From Actinomadura rifamycini DSM 43936 (GTDB lineage: Bacteria > Actinomycetota > Actinomycetes > Streptosporangiales > Streptosporangiaceae), in contig NZ_AULB01000009.1 of the NCBI RefSeq assembly GCF_000425065.1, positions 327,267 through 391,266 of the forward strand: a DNA stretch of 64,000 nt, given 5' to 3'. The number at the start of each line of letters is the position of its first letter. Position 1 is the stretch's first letter. The position numbers and the translations under genes were made by a program. Below, one piece after another: positions 34,035 to 42,692 of the stretch. The notes beneath the pieces are model-generated. The model made no database searches and was not told the DNA's origin. It saw nothing but the letters and a program-made list of their open reading frames with translations.

Positions 34035-35543
34035 ATGACCCGAACGGACGTGACTCAATTCGACGTGACCGAATCCGACGTGACTCAGTCCGACGTGACT
34101 CGATCCGACGTGACTCGATCCGACGTGACCGACTTCGACGTGGTCGTCGTCGGCGCGGGCGTCGCCGGGCTGACGGCGGCGGTGGCGGCCGCCGAGGCCG
34201 GGGCGCGGGTCGCGGTGGCCGAGCGCGCGCCGCGCGGGGACGCGGGCGGCAACACCCGCCACACCGAGGCGTTCCTGCGGATGAAGTCGATCGACGAGGT
34301 GTCCGACGACTTCGAGGAGAAGCTGCTCGGCGACTTCCAGGGGCACCCCGATCCCGGGCTGCTGGTCGAGTCGCTGCGCGACCCGGCGTCCTGGTCGGCG
34401 CCGCTGCGGTCGCTGAGCGTCGCCGACCAGCGGGTCGTCGCGACGCTGACCGAGCGGGCCGGGCCGACGCTGCGCTGGATCGCCGGGCACGGCGTCCGGT
34501 TCGAACGGCTCGCCACCGCGTTCCTCACCACCTCGACGACCCGGCTCATGCCGGTCGGCGGCGGCCTCGCCCTGGTCGACGCGCTGACGGCGGCGGCCGA
34601 ACGGCTCGGCGTCGCGTTCCGCCACCAGACCACGGCGCGGGGACTGCTGCGTGCGGACGGCCGGGTCGCCGGCGTCCGCACCTCGCGCGGCGAGCTGCGC
34701 GGCCGGGTCGTCCTGGCCTGCGGCGGGTACGAGGGCAGCGCGGAGCTGATGGCCCGCTACCACGGGCGCGGCGGGCGCCTCACCCGCCCGGTCGCCCGCG
34801 GCGGCCACTACAACAAGGGCGAGGGGCTGCTGATGGCCCTCGACGCGGGCGCCGCCACCGCGGGCGACTTCGCGTACTTCCACGCCGAGCCCGTCGACCC
34901 CCGCTCGGGCGCCGCCGAGGCCGCGGTCTTCTCGTTCCCGTACGGCATCCTCGTCAACCGGGACGGCCGCCGGTTCGCCGACGAGGCGCCCGGACCGGTG
35001 GACGCCTGGTACGAGCGGGTCGCGCGGCGGATCCACGCGCAGCCGGACGGCATCGGCTACGCGGTCTTCGACGCGGGCTGCGCGGACGTCCCGAACCTGT
35101 CGGCCGCCGTGCGCACCGACCGGCCGCCCGTCGCCGCGGACACCCTGGAGGAGCTCGCGGCCCGGCTCGGCATCCCCGCGGACGCCCTCGCCGAGACGGT
35201 CGCGGAGTTCAACCGGGCGTGCCCGGACGGGGAGTTCCGCCCCCTCGAACCGGACGGGCTGGCGACCGCCGGGCTCGTCCCGCCGAAGTCGAACTGGGCG
35301 CGCCCGATCGAGCGGGCGCCGTTCCACGCCTACCCGGTCATCGCCTCGAACGTCTTCACGTTCGGCGGCCTGAAGACGAACGACCGCGCGGAGGTCCTCG
35401 ACACCGACGGCGACCCGATCCCCGGCCTGTACGCGGCGGGCGAGCTGACCGGGATGTACTACACGAACTACACCGGTTCGACGTCGGTCCTGCGCGGCGC
35501 GGTGTTCGGCCGCATCGCCGGAGCGGAGGCGGCGCGCCGATGA
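34035..35543 (+). CDS. FAD-dependent tricarballylate-dehydrogenase-like flavoprotein (2 of 3)
   Basis: 502 aa. After an N-terminal repeat tract (residues about 5-35) comes the FAD motif FDVVVVGAGVAGLTAAVAAA. GGNTRHTEAFLRM and the C-terminal TFGGLKTNDRAEVLDTDGD with PIPGLYAAGELTGMYYTNYT resemble tricarballylate dehydrogenase TcuA. The expected reaction is FAD-linked desaturation of a carboxylic acid. ATG 34035 is chosen (GAGGGGAG upstream) over GTG 34023, which overlaps the previous gene. The next gene starts within its stop (ATGA). The N-terminal pentapeptide repeats are absent from its paralogues. Confidence 0.85.
   Translation: MTRTDVTQFDVTESDVTQSDVTRSDVTRSDVTDFDVVVVGAGVAGLTAAVAAAEAGARVAVAERAPRGDAGGNTRHTEAFLRMKSIDEVSDDFEEKLLGDFQGHPDPGLLVESLRDPASWSAPLRSLSVADQRVVATLTERAGPTLRWIAGHGVRFERLATAFLTTSTTRLMPVGGGLALVDALTAAAERLGVAFRHQTTARGLLRADGRVAGVRTSRGELRGRVVLACGGYEGSAELMARYHGRGGRLTRPVARGGHYNKGEGLLMALDAGAATAGDFAYFHAEPVDPRSGAAEAAVFSFPYGILVNRDGRRFADEAPGPVDAWYERVARRIHAQPDGIGYAVFDAGCADVPNLSAAVRTDRPPVAADTLEELAARLGIPADALAETVAEFNRACPDGEFRPLEPDGLATAGLVPPKSNWARPIERAPFHAYPVIASNVFTFGGLKTNDRAEVLDTDGDPIPGLYAAGELTGMYYTNYTGSTSVLRGAVFGRIAGAEAARR
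34047..34136 (+). repeat. 15-bp in-frame minisatellite, 6 units
   Basis: Six head-to-tail 15-bp units of consensus GACGTGACTCRATCC run from 34047 to 34136; the fourth and fifth are identical. Each codes five residues (DVT-x-S/F), placing a tract of about 30 residues rich in Asp, Val and Thr before the Rossmann fold of the flavoprotein. The unit keeps the reading frame whatever the copy number. Confidence 0.92.
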
Positions 35544-36337
35544 GGATCTGGCACCAGAGCTTCACCGTCCTGGACGACGTCCCGCACTACCGCGACGCGC
35601 TGCGGCGGCACCTGGCGTCCGCCGCCCGCCCCGGCACCACCGTCGAGCTGCACGGGATGGCCCCCGGCACCTACCCCGGCTCCTATCCGGGCGTGCACAT
35701 CGGGCACCTGTACCTGACGAACCTGCACCGGGAGCAGTTCGTCCGGGCCGCGCTGCGCGCCGCGGAGGAGGGCTACGACGCGTTCCTCATCGCCACGATC
35801 CCCGACACCGGGTTCGAGGAGATCCGGACCCTCGTCGACATCCCCGTGGTGGCGTTCGGCAACGCGTCCGTCGCGTACGCGGCGACGGTCGGGTCGCGCG
35901 TCGGGATCGTCAACTTCATCGCCGAGCTGGAGCCGCAGCTCCGCCGCACCATGGACGCCTACGGATTCGGGCCGCTGGTCGGGCCGATCGTCCAGGTCGA
36001 GAAGGGCTTCACCGACGTGATGGCCGCCTACGCCGACCCCGGCCCGCTGCTGGAGGCGTTCCGGACGGCCGCGCGCCGGGCCGCCGCCGCGGGCGCGGAC
36101 GTCATCGTGCCGGGGGAGGGGCCGCTCAACGTGTTCCTCGCCGACCAGGGCGTGTCCCGCGTGGACGGCGTCCCGGTGATCGACTCGCTGGGCACGGCGC
36201 TCGCGCTCGCCGAGACGCGGGCCGTCCAGTACCGCCGCGACGGCCTCCGCCCGCCCCGCACCGGGCTGTACTTCTCCAAGCCCGACCCGGAGATGGTCGC
36301 GGCGGCCCGCCGGTTCTACGGGCTGGACCGCCCATGA
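35540..36337 (+). CDS. Asp/Glu/hydantoin racemase-family protein without catalytic cysteines
   Basis: 265 aa. Overall pattern matches the Asp/Glu/hydantoin racemase fold (two similar alpha/beta domains), but both acid-base cysteines are missing: the first position in FLIATIPDTGF is Thr86 and the second in VIVPGEGPLN is Glu193. Maleate isomerases and arylmalonate decarboxylases in this superfamily also need at least one Cys, so none of the standard reactions fits. The enzyme may use Glu193 or bind a metal or substrate differently. ATGA overlaps couple it to flavoproteins on both sides. Confidence 0.78.
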   Translation: MRIWHQSFTVLDDVPHYRDALRRHLASAARPGTTVELHGMAPGTYPGSYPGVHIGHLYLTNLHREQFVRAALRAAEEGYDAFLIATIPDTGFEEIRTLVDIPVVAFGNASVAYAATVGSRVGIVNFIAELEPQLRRTMDAYGFGPLVGPIVQVEKGFTDVMAAYADPGPLLEAFRTAARRAAAAGADVIVPGEGPLNVFLADQGVSRVDGVPVIDSLGTALALAETRAVQYRRDGLRPPRTGLYFSKPDPEMVAAARRFYGLDRP

Positions 36338-37770
36338 CGTCCGCCGGCCACCACGAGGACCCCTGCGACGCCCCCTTCGACGGCCCCTTCGACGGCCGCT
36401 ACGACGACGAGGTGGACGTCGCGGTGATCGGCGGCGGGGCCTGCGGCCTCGTCGCCGCGCTCCGCGCCGCCCGCGCCCGCGACCTGGTCGTCGCCGTCTA
36501 CGAGAAGAGCACCCGCGACGGCTGCAACACCCGCTTCTCCAGCGGCAGCCTCGCCGCCGGCGGCACCCGATTCCAGCGCGCCGCCGGCGTCGACGACTCC
36601 CCGGAGCGGCACGCCCGCGACATCCTCGCCGCCAGCGGCGACGCCGCGTCGGCACCGGTCGTGCACGCCCTCTGCCGGGCCGCGCCCCGCTACGTCGAAT
36701 GGCTCGCCGACGACCTCGGGCACCCGGTCGAGCTCGGCCTGGACATGGCCCGCGCGGGGCAGAGCGTCCCGCGCCTGCACACCGACGCGGGCCGCGCCGG
36801 GGGAGCGCTGCTCGTCCGGACGCTCCGCGACGCGGTGGCCGCCGCGCCCGGCATCGCGTTCGTCGACGAGACGCCCGGCGTCGGGCTCATCGCGGCGGGC
36901 GGCCGGGTGACCGGCGTCGAGGTGCTGGAGAACGGCGCCCGCCGCCGCGTCCGCGCCCGCGCGGTCGTGCTGGCCGCCGACGGGTTCGCCGCCAACGCCG
37001 CGATGATGGCCGAGCACTGCCCGGACGCCCGCGACGCCTTCTACGGCGGCGTCTCCACCAGCACCGGGGACGCGATCGGCTGGGGGACCGGCCTGGGCGC
37101 GGCCGTCCGCAACATGGGCGCCTACCTCGGGCACGGCATGGTCGTGCCCGGCCACGGCACCCGCCTCAACCCCGTCCTGCCGTTCCTCGGCGCGCTGCTC
37201 GTCGGGACGGACGGGCGCCGGTTCGCCGACGAGAAGGCGCAGGGCTACTCGAAGCTCGGCCGGCTCGTCGCCGCGCGCCCCGACGGCCGGGCCGTCCTCA
37301 TCTGGGACGAGCGCATGCACGGGATCGCGATGCGCTCCGAGCTGATGCGCGAGTCGGCGGCGGCCGGCGCCTTCTCCCGCCACGACTCGGCGGCGGACCT
37401 GGCGGCGTCCCTCGGCCTCCCGCCGGACGCCCTCGCCGCGACCCTCGCCTCCTTCCGCGCCGTCTCCGTCGAGGACGACCCGCGCGGCGCCGACCACGGC
37501 CCGCTCCGGTTCCCGCTCTACGCCGGCCGGATCACGCACGGCGTCCTCACCACGCAGGGCGGCCTGCTCGTGGACGAGCAGGGGCGCGTCCTGCACCGCG
37601 ACGGCGGCACCATCGGCGGCCTCTCCGCGGGCGGCGGCTCGGCGTGCGGGATCTCCGGGCCGTCCACCGAGGGCTACATGTCCGGGAACGGCCTGCTCGC
37701 CGCCCTCGGCTTCGGGTGGATCATCGGGAACCGCCTCGCCGCGACCCTCGGCCCGCCCCGCGGGGCGTGA
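36334..37770 (+). CDS. FAD-dependent fumarate-reductase-like flavoprotein (3 of 3)
   Basis: 478 aa. N-terminal acidic stretch with a duplicated PFDG motif, then the FAD fold VDVAVIGGGACGLVAALRAA. GCNTRFSSGSLAAGGTRFQ is the flavin-contact loop and THGVLTTQGGLLVDEQGRV leads to the C-terminal FAD segment GGSACGISGPSTEGYMSGNG. More divergent from the other two flavoproteins than they are from each other in the C-terminal motif. Probably another desaturase or reductase of the pathway. ATGA overlap with the racemase-like gene; 56 bp to the next gene. Confidence 0.83.
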   Translation: MTSAGHHEDPCDAPFDGPFDGRYDDEVDVAVIGGGACGLVAALRAARARDLVVAVYEKSTRDGCNTRFSSGSLAAGGTRFQRAAGVDDSPERHARDILAASGDAASAPVVHALCRAAPRYVEWLADDLGHPVELGLDMARAGQSVPRLHTDAGRAGGALLVRTLRDAVAAAPGIAFVDETPGVGLIAAGGRVTGVEVLENGARRRVRARAVVLAADGFAANAAMMAEHCPDARDAFYGGVSTSTGDAIGWGTGLGAAVRNMGAYLGHGMVVPGHGTRLNPVLPFLGALLVGTDGRRFADEKAQGYSKLGRLVAARPDGRAVLIWDERMHGIAMRSELMRESAAAGAFSRHDSAADLAASLGLPPDALAATLASFRAVSVEDDPRGADHGPLRFPLYAGRITHGVLTTQGGLLVDEQGRVLHRDGGTIGGLSAGGGSACGISGPSTEGYMSGNGLLAALGFGWIIGNRLAATLGPPRGA

Positions 37771-37826
37771 CCACCGCCCCGCCACGCCGCTTCCCCGCCT
37801 CACCCGTCGACCTGAAAGGGCCTGAC

Positions 37827-39011
37827 ATGTGCGAAGAATCCCGGTCCCTGCCGTCCCGGCGCGGCCTGCTGCGCTCGGCCGGCCTCGCGGCGGGCGCGCT
37901 CGGCGCCTCCGGACTGCTGGGCGCCGCGCCCGCCGCCGCCTCCCCGGGCCCGGCGCCGTCCCCGTCCGCGCGGGGGTACCGGACGCGGGTGGTGCTGGTC
38001 GGCACGTCCGGCGGGCCGATCTGGTGGGAGGGCGGCTCCGGCCGCGCCGGCATCTGCTCGGCCGTCGTCGTCGGCGACGCCCTCTACCTGGTCGACCTCG
38101 GCTCCGCGGCCCTGCACAACCTGCGCCCGGCCGGGCTGCTCGGGCCCGGCGAGGGCATGAACGACCTCCGGCACCTCCGCGCCGTCTTCCTGACGCACCT
38201 GCACTCCGACCACATCGCCGACTACCCGGCGCTGCTGCTGCACGGGACGTCCGGCGGCGGCCTCGGCCTCCCCGACCGCCCGGTGCGGGTCCACGGGCCG
38301 GGGGACCGCGGCCGGCTTCCCGAGGTGTTCCCGGCGGGACGGCCGGTGCCCCGCCCGGTCAACCCGGACGCCCCCACGCCCGGGACGGAGGCCATGACCC
38401 GGTCCCTCGTCGCCGCGTTCGCCACCGACTTCAACGACCGCCTGTTCGACACCGGCGCGCCGGACGTCACGACCCGCGTGCGGGCCCACGACATCGCCCT
38501 GCCGGACGGCGCCGCGCCCGGCGGGCCGGTCCCGCGCCTGCGGGCGCCCCTGCCCGTCTACGAGGACGACCGGGTCCGCGTCACGGCGACGCTCGTCGAC
38601 CACGGCCAGATGGCCCCGTCCTTCGGGTACCGGTTCGACACCGACGACGGCTCGGTCGTGTTCTCCGGCGACACCACCGTGTCGCCGAACCTCGTCGACC
38701 TGGCCGCCGGCTGCGACGTCCTCGTCCACGAGGTGATCGACCGGGCGTGGGTGGAGGAGAGCATCGCGGGGCTCCCGGTCCCGGACGAGACCAAGGAGGG
38801 CTACGTCAACCACATGATCGGCGCCCACACCACGAGCGAGCAGGTCGGGCGGGTGGCGCGGGACGCCGGGGCGCGGCGGCTCGTGCTCCACCACTTCGTG
38901 CCCGGCGGGCTTCCCGACGGCCGGTGGCGGCGGGCGGGCCGCGGCTTCGACGGCGCCCTCACCGTCGGCCGCGACCTCATGGAGATCGGCGTCGGCCGCC
39001 GGAGGCGCTGA
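37827..39011 (+). CDS. Tat-exported metallo-beta-lactamase-fold hydrolase
   Basis: 394 aa. A twin-arginine signal, SRRGLLRSAGLAAGALGASG, with Ala-rich cleavage region (about 38-46) directs export. The MBL fold carries HLHSDHIAD (HxHxDH), a later His in TLVDHGQMAPSFGY, Asp in VVFSGDTTVSPN and His in LVLHHFVPGG, all expected zinc ligands of arylsulfatase/RNase Z-like hydrolases. It would act outside the membrane, perhaps opening a lactone or ester of the growth substrate before uptake. GAAAGGG precedes the ATG. Last gene of the operon, followed by a strong terminator. Confidence 0.87.
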   Translation: MCEESRSLPSRRGLLRSAGLAAGALGASGLLGAAPAAASPGPAPSPSARGYRTRVVLVGTSGGPIWWEGGSGRAGICSAVVVGDALYLVDLGSAALHNLRPAGLLGPGEGMNDLRHLRAVFLTHLHSDHIADYPALLLHGTSGGGLGLPDRPVRVHGPGDRGRLPEVFPAGRPVPRPVNPDAPTPGTEAMTRSLVAAFATDFNDRLFDTGAPDVTTRVRAHDIALPDGAAPGGPVPRLRAPLPVYEDDRVRVTATLVDHGQMAPSFGYRFDTDDGSVVFSGDTTVSPNLVDLAAGCDVLVHEVIDRAWVEESIAGLPVPDETKEGYVNHMIGAHTTSEQVGRVARDAGARRLVLHHFVPGGLPDGRWRRAGRGFDGALTVGRDLMEIGVGRRRR

Positions 39012-39025
39012 CGCGCCGCACGCGC

Positions 39026-39062
39026 GGAGAGGGGCGGGGAGCCGTGCTCCCCGCCCCTCTCC
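39026..39062. terminator. Strong bidirectional hairpin terminator
   Basis: Perfect 17-bp stem: GGAGAGGGGCGGGGAGC (39026-39042), loop CGT, and its complement at 39046-39062. It separates the convergent MBL and aldolase genes and so ends both halves of the catabolic locus. Confidence 0.85.
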
Positions 39063-39076
39063 CGTCGTGCCCGGTG

Positions 39077-40129
39077 TCAGGCGGACGCCTGCTCCCGCTC
39101 GGCGGCGAGCTGGAGGGCCACGTCGATGATCATGTCCTCCTGGCCGCCGACGTACCCGGCCTCGCCGACCCGCTGCAGGATCTCGTGCGCCGGCACGTCG
39201 TAGCGCTCCGCCGCCCGCTCCGCGTGCAGCAGGAAGCTCGAGTACACGCCCGCGTAGCCCTGCGTGATCGCGCCCCGGTCGGCGAACGGCAGCCGGTGCA
39301 GGAACGGCTTGACGACGTCGTCCGCCGCGGCCATCACGCCCTGCACGTCCACGCCCGTCGGGACGCCGAGCCGCTCGAACGTCGGGACCAGCACCTCGGT
39401 GGGGGAGTTGCCCGCGCCCGCGCCCAGCGCGCACAGCGCGCCGTCGATCTGCAGGGCGCCGTTCTGCTGCGCCAGCACCGAGTTCGCGACGCCCAGCGAC
39501 AGGTTCTGGTGGCCGTGGAAGCCGACCTGCGCCTCGCGCCCGATCTCCTTGACCAGCGCGCTGATCCGCTCCTGCGCGTCGCCGAGGACGAGCGCGCCCG
39601 CCGAGTCGACGACGTACACGCACTGGGCGCCGCCGTCCACCATGATGCGGGCCTGCTTCGCCAGCTCGGCCGGCCCGACCCGGTGCGACAGCATCAGGAA
39701 CCCGACGGTCTCCATGCCGAGGTCGCGGGCGGCGGCGAAGTGCTGCAGGGACACGTCCGCCTCGGTGCAGTGCGTGGCGATCCGGGCGACGGACGCGCCC
39801 GCGCCGTGCGCCTTGCGCAGGTCCTCGACGGTGCCGAGGCCCGGCAGCATCAGCACCGCGATCTTAGCGCGGGTCGCCTCGTCCACGGCGGCCGCGACGA
39901 GCTTGATGTCGTCCTCGAGCGAGAAGCCGTAGTTGAACGACGAGCCGCCGAGGCCGTCGCCGTGCGTCACCTCGATGACCTCGACGCCCGCGCCGTCCAG
40001 TGCGTGGACGACGCCGCGGACCTGCTCCTCGGTGAAGCGGTGCGCCATCGCGTGGCTGCCGTCCCGCAGCGTCGAGTCGGTGATCCGGATCTTCTGCGGC
40101 GCCTCGGCCGGGGTCTCCGGAGTCGTCAT
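39077..40129 (-). CDS. hsaF: 4-hydroxy-2-oxovalerate/oxohexanoate aldolase (HsaF-like)
   Basis: 350 aa, DRE-TIM metallolyase family aldolase, normal size for DmpG/HsaF. Metal and catalytic motifs are [15 protein letters not shown] at the N-terminus and [16 protein letters not shown] for the His pair. It cleaves 4-hydroxy-2-oxoacids to pyruvate and an aldehyde, which is channelled to the acylating dehydrogenase with which it forms a complex. Start overlaps the dehydrogenase stop (ATGA), supporting that complex. Last gene of the hsaE-hsaG-hsaF operon. Confidence 0.93.
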   Translation of the reverse strand: MTTPETPAEAPQKIRITDSTLRDGSHAMAHRFTEEQVRGVVHALDGAGVEVIEVTHGDGLGGSSFNYGFSLEDDIKLVAAAVDEATRAKIAVLMLPGLGTVEDLRKAHGAGASVARIATHCTEADVSLQHFAAARDLGMETVGFLMLSHRVGPAELAKQARIMVDGGAQCVYVVDSAGALVLGDAQERISALVKEIGREAQVGFHGHQNLSLGVANSVLAQQNGALQIDGALCALGAGAGNSPTEVLVPTFERLGVPTGVDVQGVMAAADDVVKPFLHRLPFADRGAITQGYAGVYSSFLLHAERAAERYDVPAHEILQRVGEAGYVGGQEDMIIDVALQLAAEREQASA

Positions 40130-41022
40130 GATGCCACCTTCCTGCGCGCGAGCTGCTCGCCGACCCGGGCGGCGGCCGCGGTCATGATGTCGAGGTTGCC
40201 GGCCCAGGGCGGCAGGTAGTCGCCGTTGCCCTTGACCTCGAGGAACACCGCGACGCGGGCCATCCCGTTCCAGATGTCGCGGGGCTCGTCGAACTGCGGT
40301 TCGGCCCGCAGCGTGTAGCCGGGCACGTACTCGGCGACGTGCGCGACCATCTTCTCGACGGACGCCGCGATCGCCGCGGTGTCGGCGTCCGCGGGGATCG
40401 CGCAGAACACCGTGTCCCGCATGATCATCGGCGGGTCCACCGGGTTCAGGATGATGATCGCCTTGCCGCGCTCGGCGCCGCCGACCCGCTCGATCGCGCC
40501 GGCCGTCGTCTGCGTGAACTCGTCGATGTTCGCGCGCGTCCCCGGCCCCGCCGAGCGGGACGCGATGGACGCGACGATCTCCGCGTACGGCACCGGCACG
40601 ACCGACGACACCGCGTGCACGATCGGGATCGTCGCCTGCCCGCCGCACGTGATCATGTTGAGGTTCGGGACGTCCGCCAGCGAGTCCAGGTTGACCGGCG
40701 GGCACACGTACGGGCCCGCCGCGGCCGGCGTCAGGTCGATCGCGGTGATCCCGGCCTCTTCGTAGCGCGGCGCGTTCGCCAGGTGCGCCTTCGCGGACGT
40801 CGCCTCGAACACCAGGTCGGGGAGCGTCGGCTGCTTCAGCAGCCAGTCCACGCCCTCCGCCGACGCCGGGACGCCCAACTTGCGGGCGCGCTCCAGGCCG
40901 TCGGACTCCGGGTCCACCCCGATCATCGAGTGGACCTCGATCAGGTCGCTGCGCAGCAGCTTGACGAGCAGGTCGGTGCCGATGTTGCCCGGCCCGACGA
41001 TCGCGGCGCTGAGCTTGCTCAC
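40126..41022 (-). CDS. hsaG: Acylating acetaldehyde/propanal dehydrogenase (HsaG-like)
   Basis: 298 aa. NAD-binding motif [14 protein letters not shown] at the N-terminus and the catalytic Cys126 in [11 protein letters not shown], as in DmpF/HsaG. It converts the aldehyde released by the aldolase into acetyl-CoA or propanoyl-CoA with NAD+ and CoA. GTG start overlaps the hydratase stop (GTGA) and its stop overlaps the aldolase start, giving a fully coupled three-gene operon in the same order as mycobacterial hsaE-hsaG-hsaF. Confidence 0.93.
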   Translation of the reverse strand: MSKLSAAIVGPGNIGTDLLVKLLRSDLIEVHSMIGVDPESDGLERARKLGVPASAEGVDWLLKQPTLPDLVFEATSAKAHLANAPRYEEAGITAIDLTPAAAGPYVCPPVNLDSLADVPNLNMITCGGQATIPIVHAVSSVVPVPYAEIVASIASRSAGPGTRANIDEFTQTTAGAIERVGGAERGKAIIILNPVDPPMIMRDTVFCAIPADADTAAIAASVEKMVAHVAEYVPGYTLRAEPQFDEPRDIWNGMARVAVFLEVKGNGDYLPPWAGNLDIMTAAAARVGEQLARRKVAS

Positions 41023-41813
41023 GCGTCCTCCTCTGCGAAGCGGGCCGTGACGGACCCGACTCCGGCGAACGTGGCGGTCATGGTGTCGCCGGGCGCGACC
41101 GGGACCATCGCGGTGATGGAGCCGGGCAGCACGACGTGGCCGGGCTCCAGCGCCTGGCCGCTCTCGCCGAGCACGTTCGCCAGCCACACCAGCGCGTTGA
41201 TCGGCGAGCCCAGCACGGCGCCGCCCGCCCCCGTGTCGATCAGGTTCCCGTTGCGGTGCAGCAGGCAGCCCATCAGCGCGAGGTCGAGGCCGTCCAGCCG
41301 GACGGGCCGCGTGCCGAGCACGACGCCGCCGCTGGAGGCGTTGTCGGCGATCGTGTCCGGCAGCTTGATCTTCCAGTCCGCGATGCGGGAGTCGATGACC
41401 TCCAGCGCGGGCAGCACGTACTCGACGGCGCCGACGGCGTCCGCCGCGGTGACCCCGGGCCCGGCCAGGCGGCGGCCGAGGACGAACGCGACCTCCGGCT
41501 CCACGCGCGGCTGCAGGAACCGCGTGCGCTCGATGGCGTCGTTCTCCGGCAGGAACATCGAGTCCAGCAGGACGCCGGAGTCGGGGTAGTTCACGCCGAG
41601 CTGCCGCTGCATCGCCGCCGAGGTCAGCCCGACCTTGTGGCCCTTGACGCGCGCCCCCGCGTCCGTCCACGTCTTCACCTGCACCGCCTGGACGGCGTAG
41701 GCGTCGGCGATGGACATGTCGGGGTAGTCCGTCGTCAGGGGGGAGATGGGGGTGCCGGTGGCGTACGCGTCCAGCAGCGCGCCCGCGGCCTTCTCCACCG
41801 AACCGGGGTCCAT
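41019..41813 (-). CDS. hsaE: 2-hydroxypenta/hexa-2,4-dienoate hydratase (HsaE-like)
   Basis: 264 aa of the fumarylacetoacetate hydrolase-like hydratase family. [38 protein letters not shown] (metal-binding Glu pair) and [19 protein letters not shown] are the usual signatures. It adds water to the dienoate released by the HsaD-like hydrolase, yielding a 4-hydroxy-2-oxoacid for HsaF. The ATG at 41813 follows AAAGGAC. First gene of the operon, divergent from an IclR regulator across a gap with a 21-bp palindrome. Confidence 0.92.
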   Translation of the reverse strand: MDPGSVEKAAGALLDAYATGTPISPLTTDYPDMSIADAYAVQAVQVKTWTDAGARVKGHKVGLTSAAMQRQLGVNYPDSGVLLDSMFLPENDAIERTRFLQPRVEPEVAFVLGRRLAGPGVTAADAVGAVEYVLPALEVIDSRIADWKIKLPDTIADNASSGGVVLGTRPVRLDGLDLALMGCLLHRNGNLIDTGAGGAVLGSPINALVWLANVLGESGQALEPGHVVLPGSITAMVPVAPGDTMTATFAGVGSVTARFAEEDA

Positions 41814-41877
41814 GGCCGTCCTTTCGTCGTTATGGCGGTTCCGAGCCTGCCCGCGGGGCGGCCGTGCGGCAACGCGC

Positions 41878-41898
41878 GCGTCCCGCACGGTGGGACGC
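41878..41898. promoter_or_regulatory. Candidate IclR operator between hsaE and its regulator
   Basis: GCGTCCC (41878-41884) and GGGACGC (41892-41898) form a perfect 7-bp inverted repeat with a 7-bp spacer. It lies just upstream of the regulator's -10-like TAAAGT (41905-41910) and 65 bp from the hsaE start, a position suited to control of both genes. Confidence 0.5.
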
Positions 41899-41916
41899 TT
41901 CTCCTAAAGTGGGGTC

Positions 41917-42669
41917 ATGTCGTCCGATGACAGTTTTCTCCGGCGCGTCGTCGCGGTGCTGACCGCGTTCCGCGCGGACGACGACGGACTCGGCGCCGCG
42001 GAGCTGGCCCGCCGCAGCGGCCTGCCCAAGTCGACGGCGCACCGCATCGCCCTCGACCTGGTCGAGGCCGGGCTGCTCGAACGGCAGGGCTCCCGGGTGC
42101 GGCTCGGGCTGCGGCTGTTCGAGATCGGGCAGCGGGTGCCGCGCCAGCGGGTGCTGCGCGACGCCGCCGTCCCGTACATGTCGGACCTGCGGGAGGCGAC
42201 CCGGCAGACCGTCCACCTCGCGGTGCTGGAGGGCGCGGAGGTCGTCTACGTGGAGATCCTCGGCTCCCCGGGCGGCCCGCCGATGCCGTCCCAGGTCGGC
42301 GGCCGGCTCCCCGCGCACGTCACCGGGGTCGGCAAGGCGATCCTGGCGTTCTCCCCGCCGGAGGTCGTCCGGGCGGTCATGGACGCCGGGCTGGTCCGCG
42401 CCACCGGACGCAGCGTCACGGCGCCCGGCCTGCTCGCCCGGGAGCTCGAGACGATCCGCGCGGAGGGCGTCGCCTACGACCGCGAGGAGTCCGGCAACGG
42501 CATCGTGTGCGCCGCCAGCCCGGTCCTCGGCCCGGACGGCGAGGCGCTCGGCGCCCTGTCGGTGTCCGGCTGGTCCACCGGGATGCGGCTCGCCGCCGTC
42601 GCCCCGGCCGTCCACACCGCCGCGCTCACCCTCTCCCGCACCCTGGGCCGGCCCCGGACCCGCCGCTGA
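41917..42669 (+). CDS. IclR-family regulator of the hsaEGF-like operon
   Basis: 250 aa. Winged HTH at about 6-65 (LGAAELARRSGLPKSTAHRI) and an IclR effector domain from about 75 (AVPYMSDLREATRQTVHLAV, GRLPAHVTGVGKAILAF, DREESGNGIVCAASPVLG). TAAAGT lies exactly 6 nt before the ATG, so the mRNA is probably leaderless. Divergent from hsaE, it likely controls that operon and itself through the palindrome at 41878-41898. It is a different regulator from the TetR protein on the other side of the locus. Confidence 0.9.
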   Translation: MSSDDSFLRRVVAVLTAFRADDDGLGAAELARRSGLPKSTAHRIALDLVEAGLLERQGSRVRLGLRLFEIGQRVPRQRVLRDAAVPYMSDLREATRQTVHLAVLEGAEVVYVEILGSPGGPPMPSQVGGRLPAHVTGVGKAILAFSPPEVVRAVMDAGLVRATGRSVTAPGLLARELETIRAEGVAYDREESGNGIVCAASPVLGPDGEALGALSVSGWSTGMRLAAVAPAVHTAALTLSRTLGRPRTRR

Positions 42670-42692
42670 ACGGGCCGCCCGCGCGCCCTCCG

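Noticed and set aside
33436..36337. Maleamate amidase plus maleate isomerase, i.e. a nicotinate-type pathway
   Set aside because: Both candidate proteins lack the cysteines those enzymes need, and no nicotinate hydroxylase genes are present.
24594..42669. Canonical cholesterol catabolic regulon
   Set aside because: The Hsa-like enzymes fit, but no KstR-type motif, kstR, mce, kshAB or side-chain beta-oxidation genes are present; only the possible CYP142-like gene at the far left edge hints at sterols.
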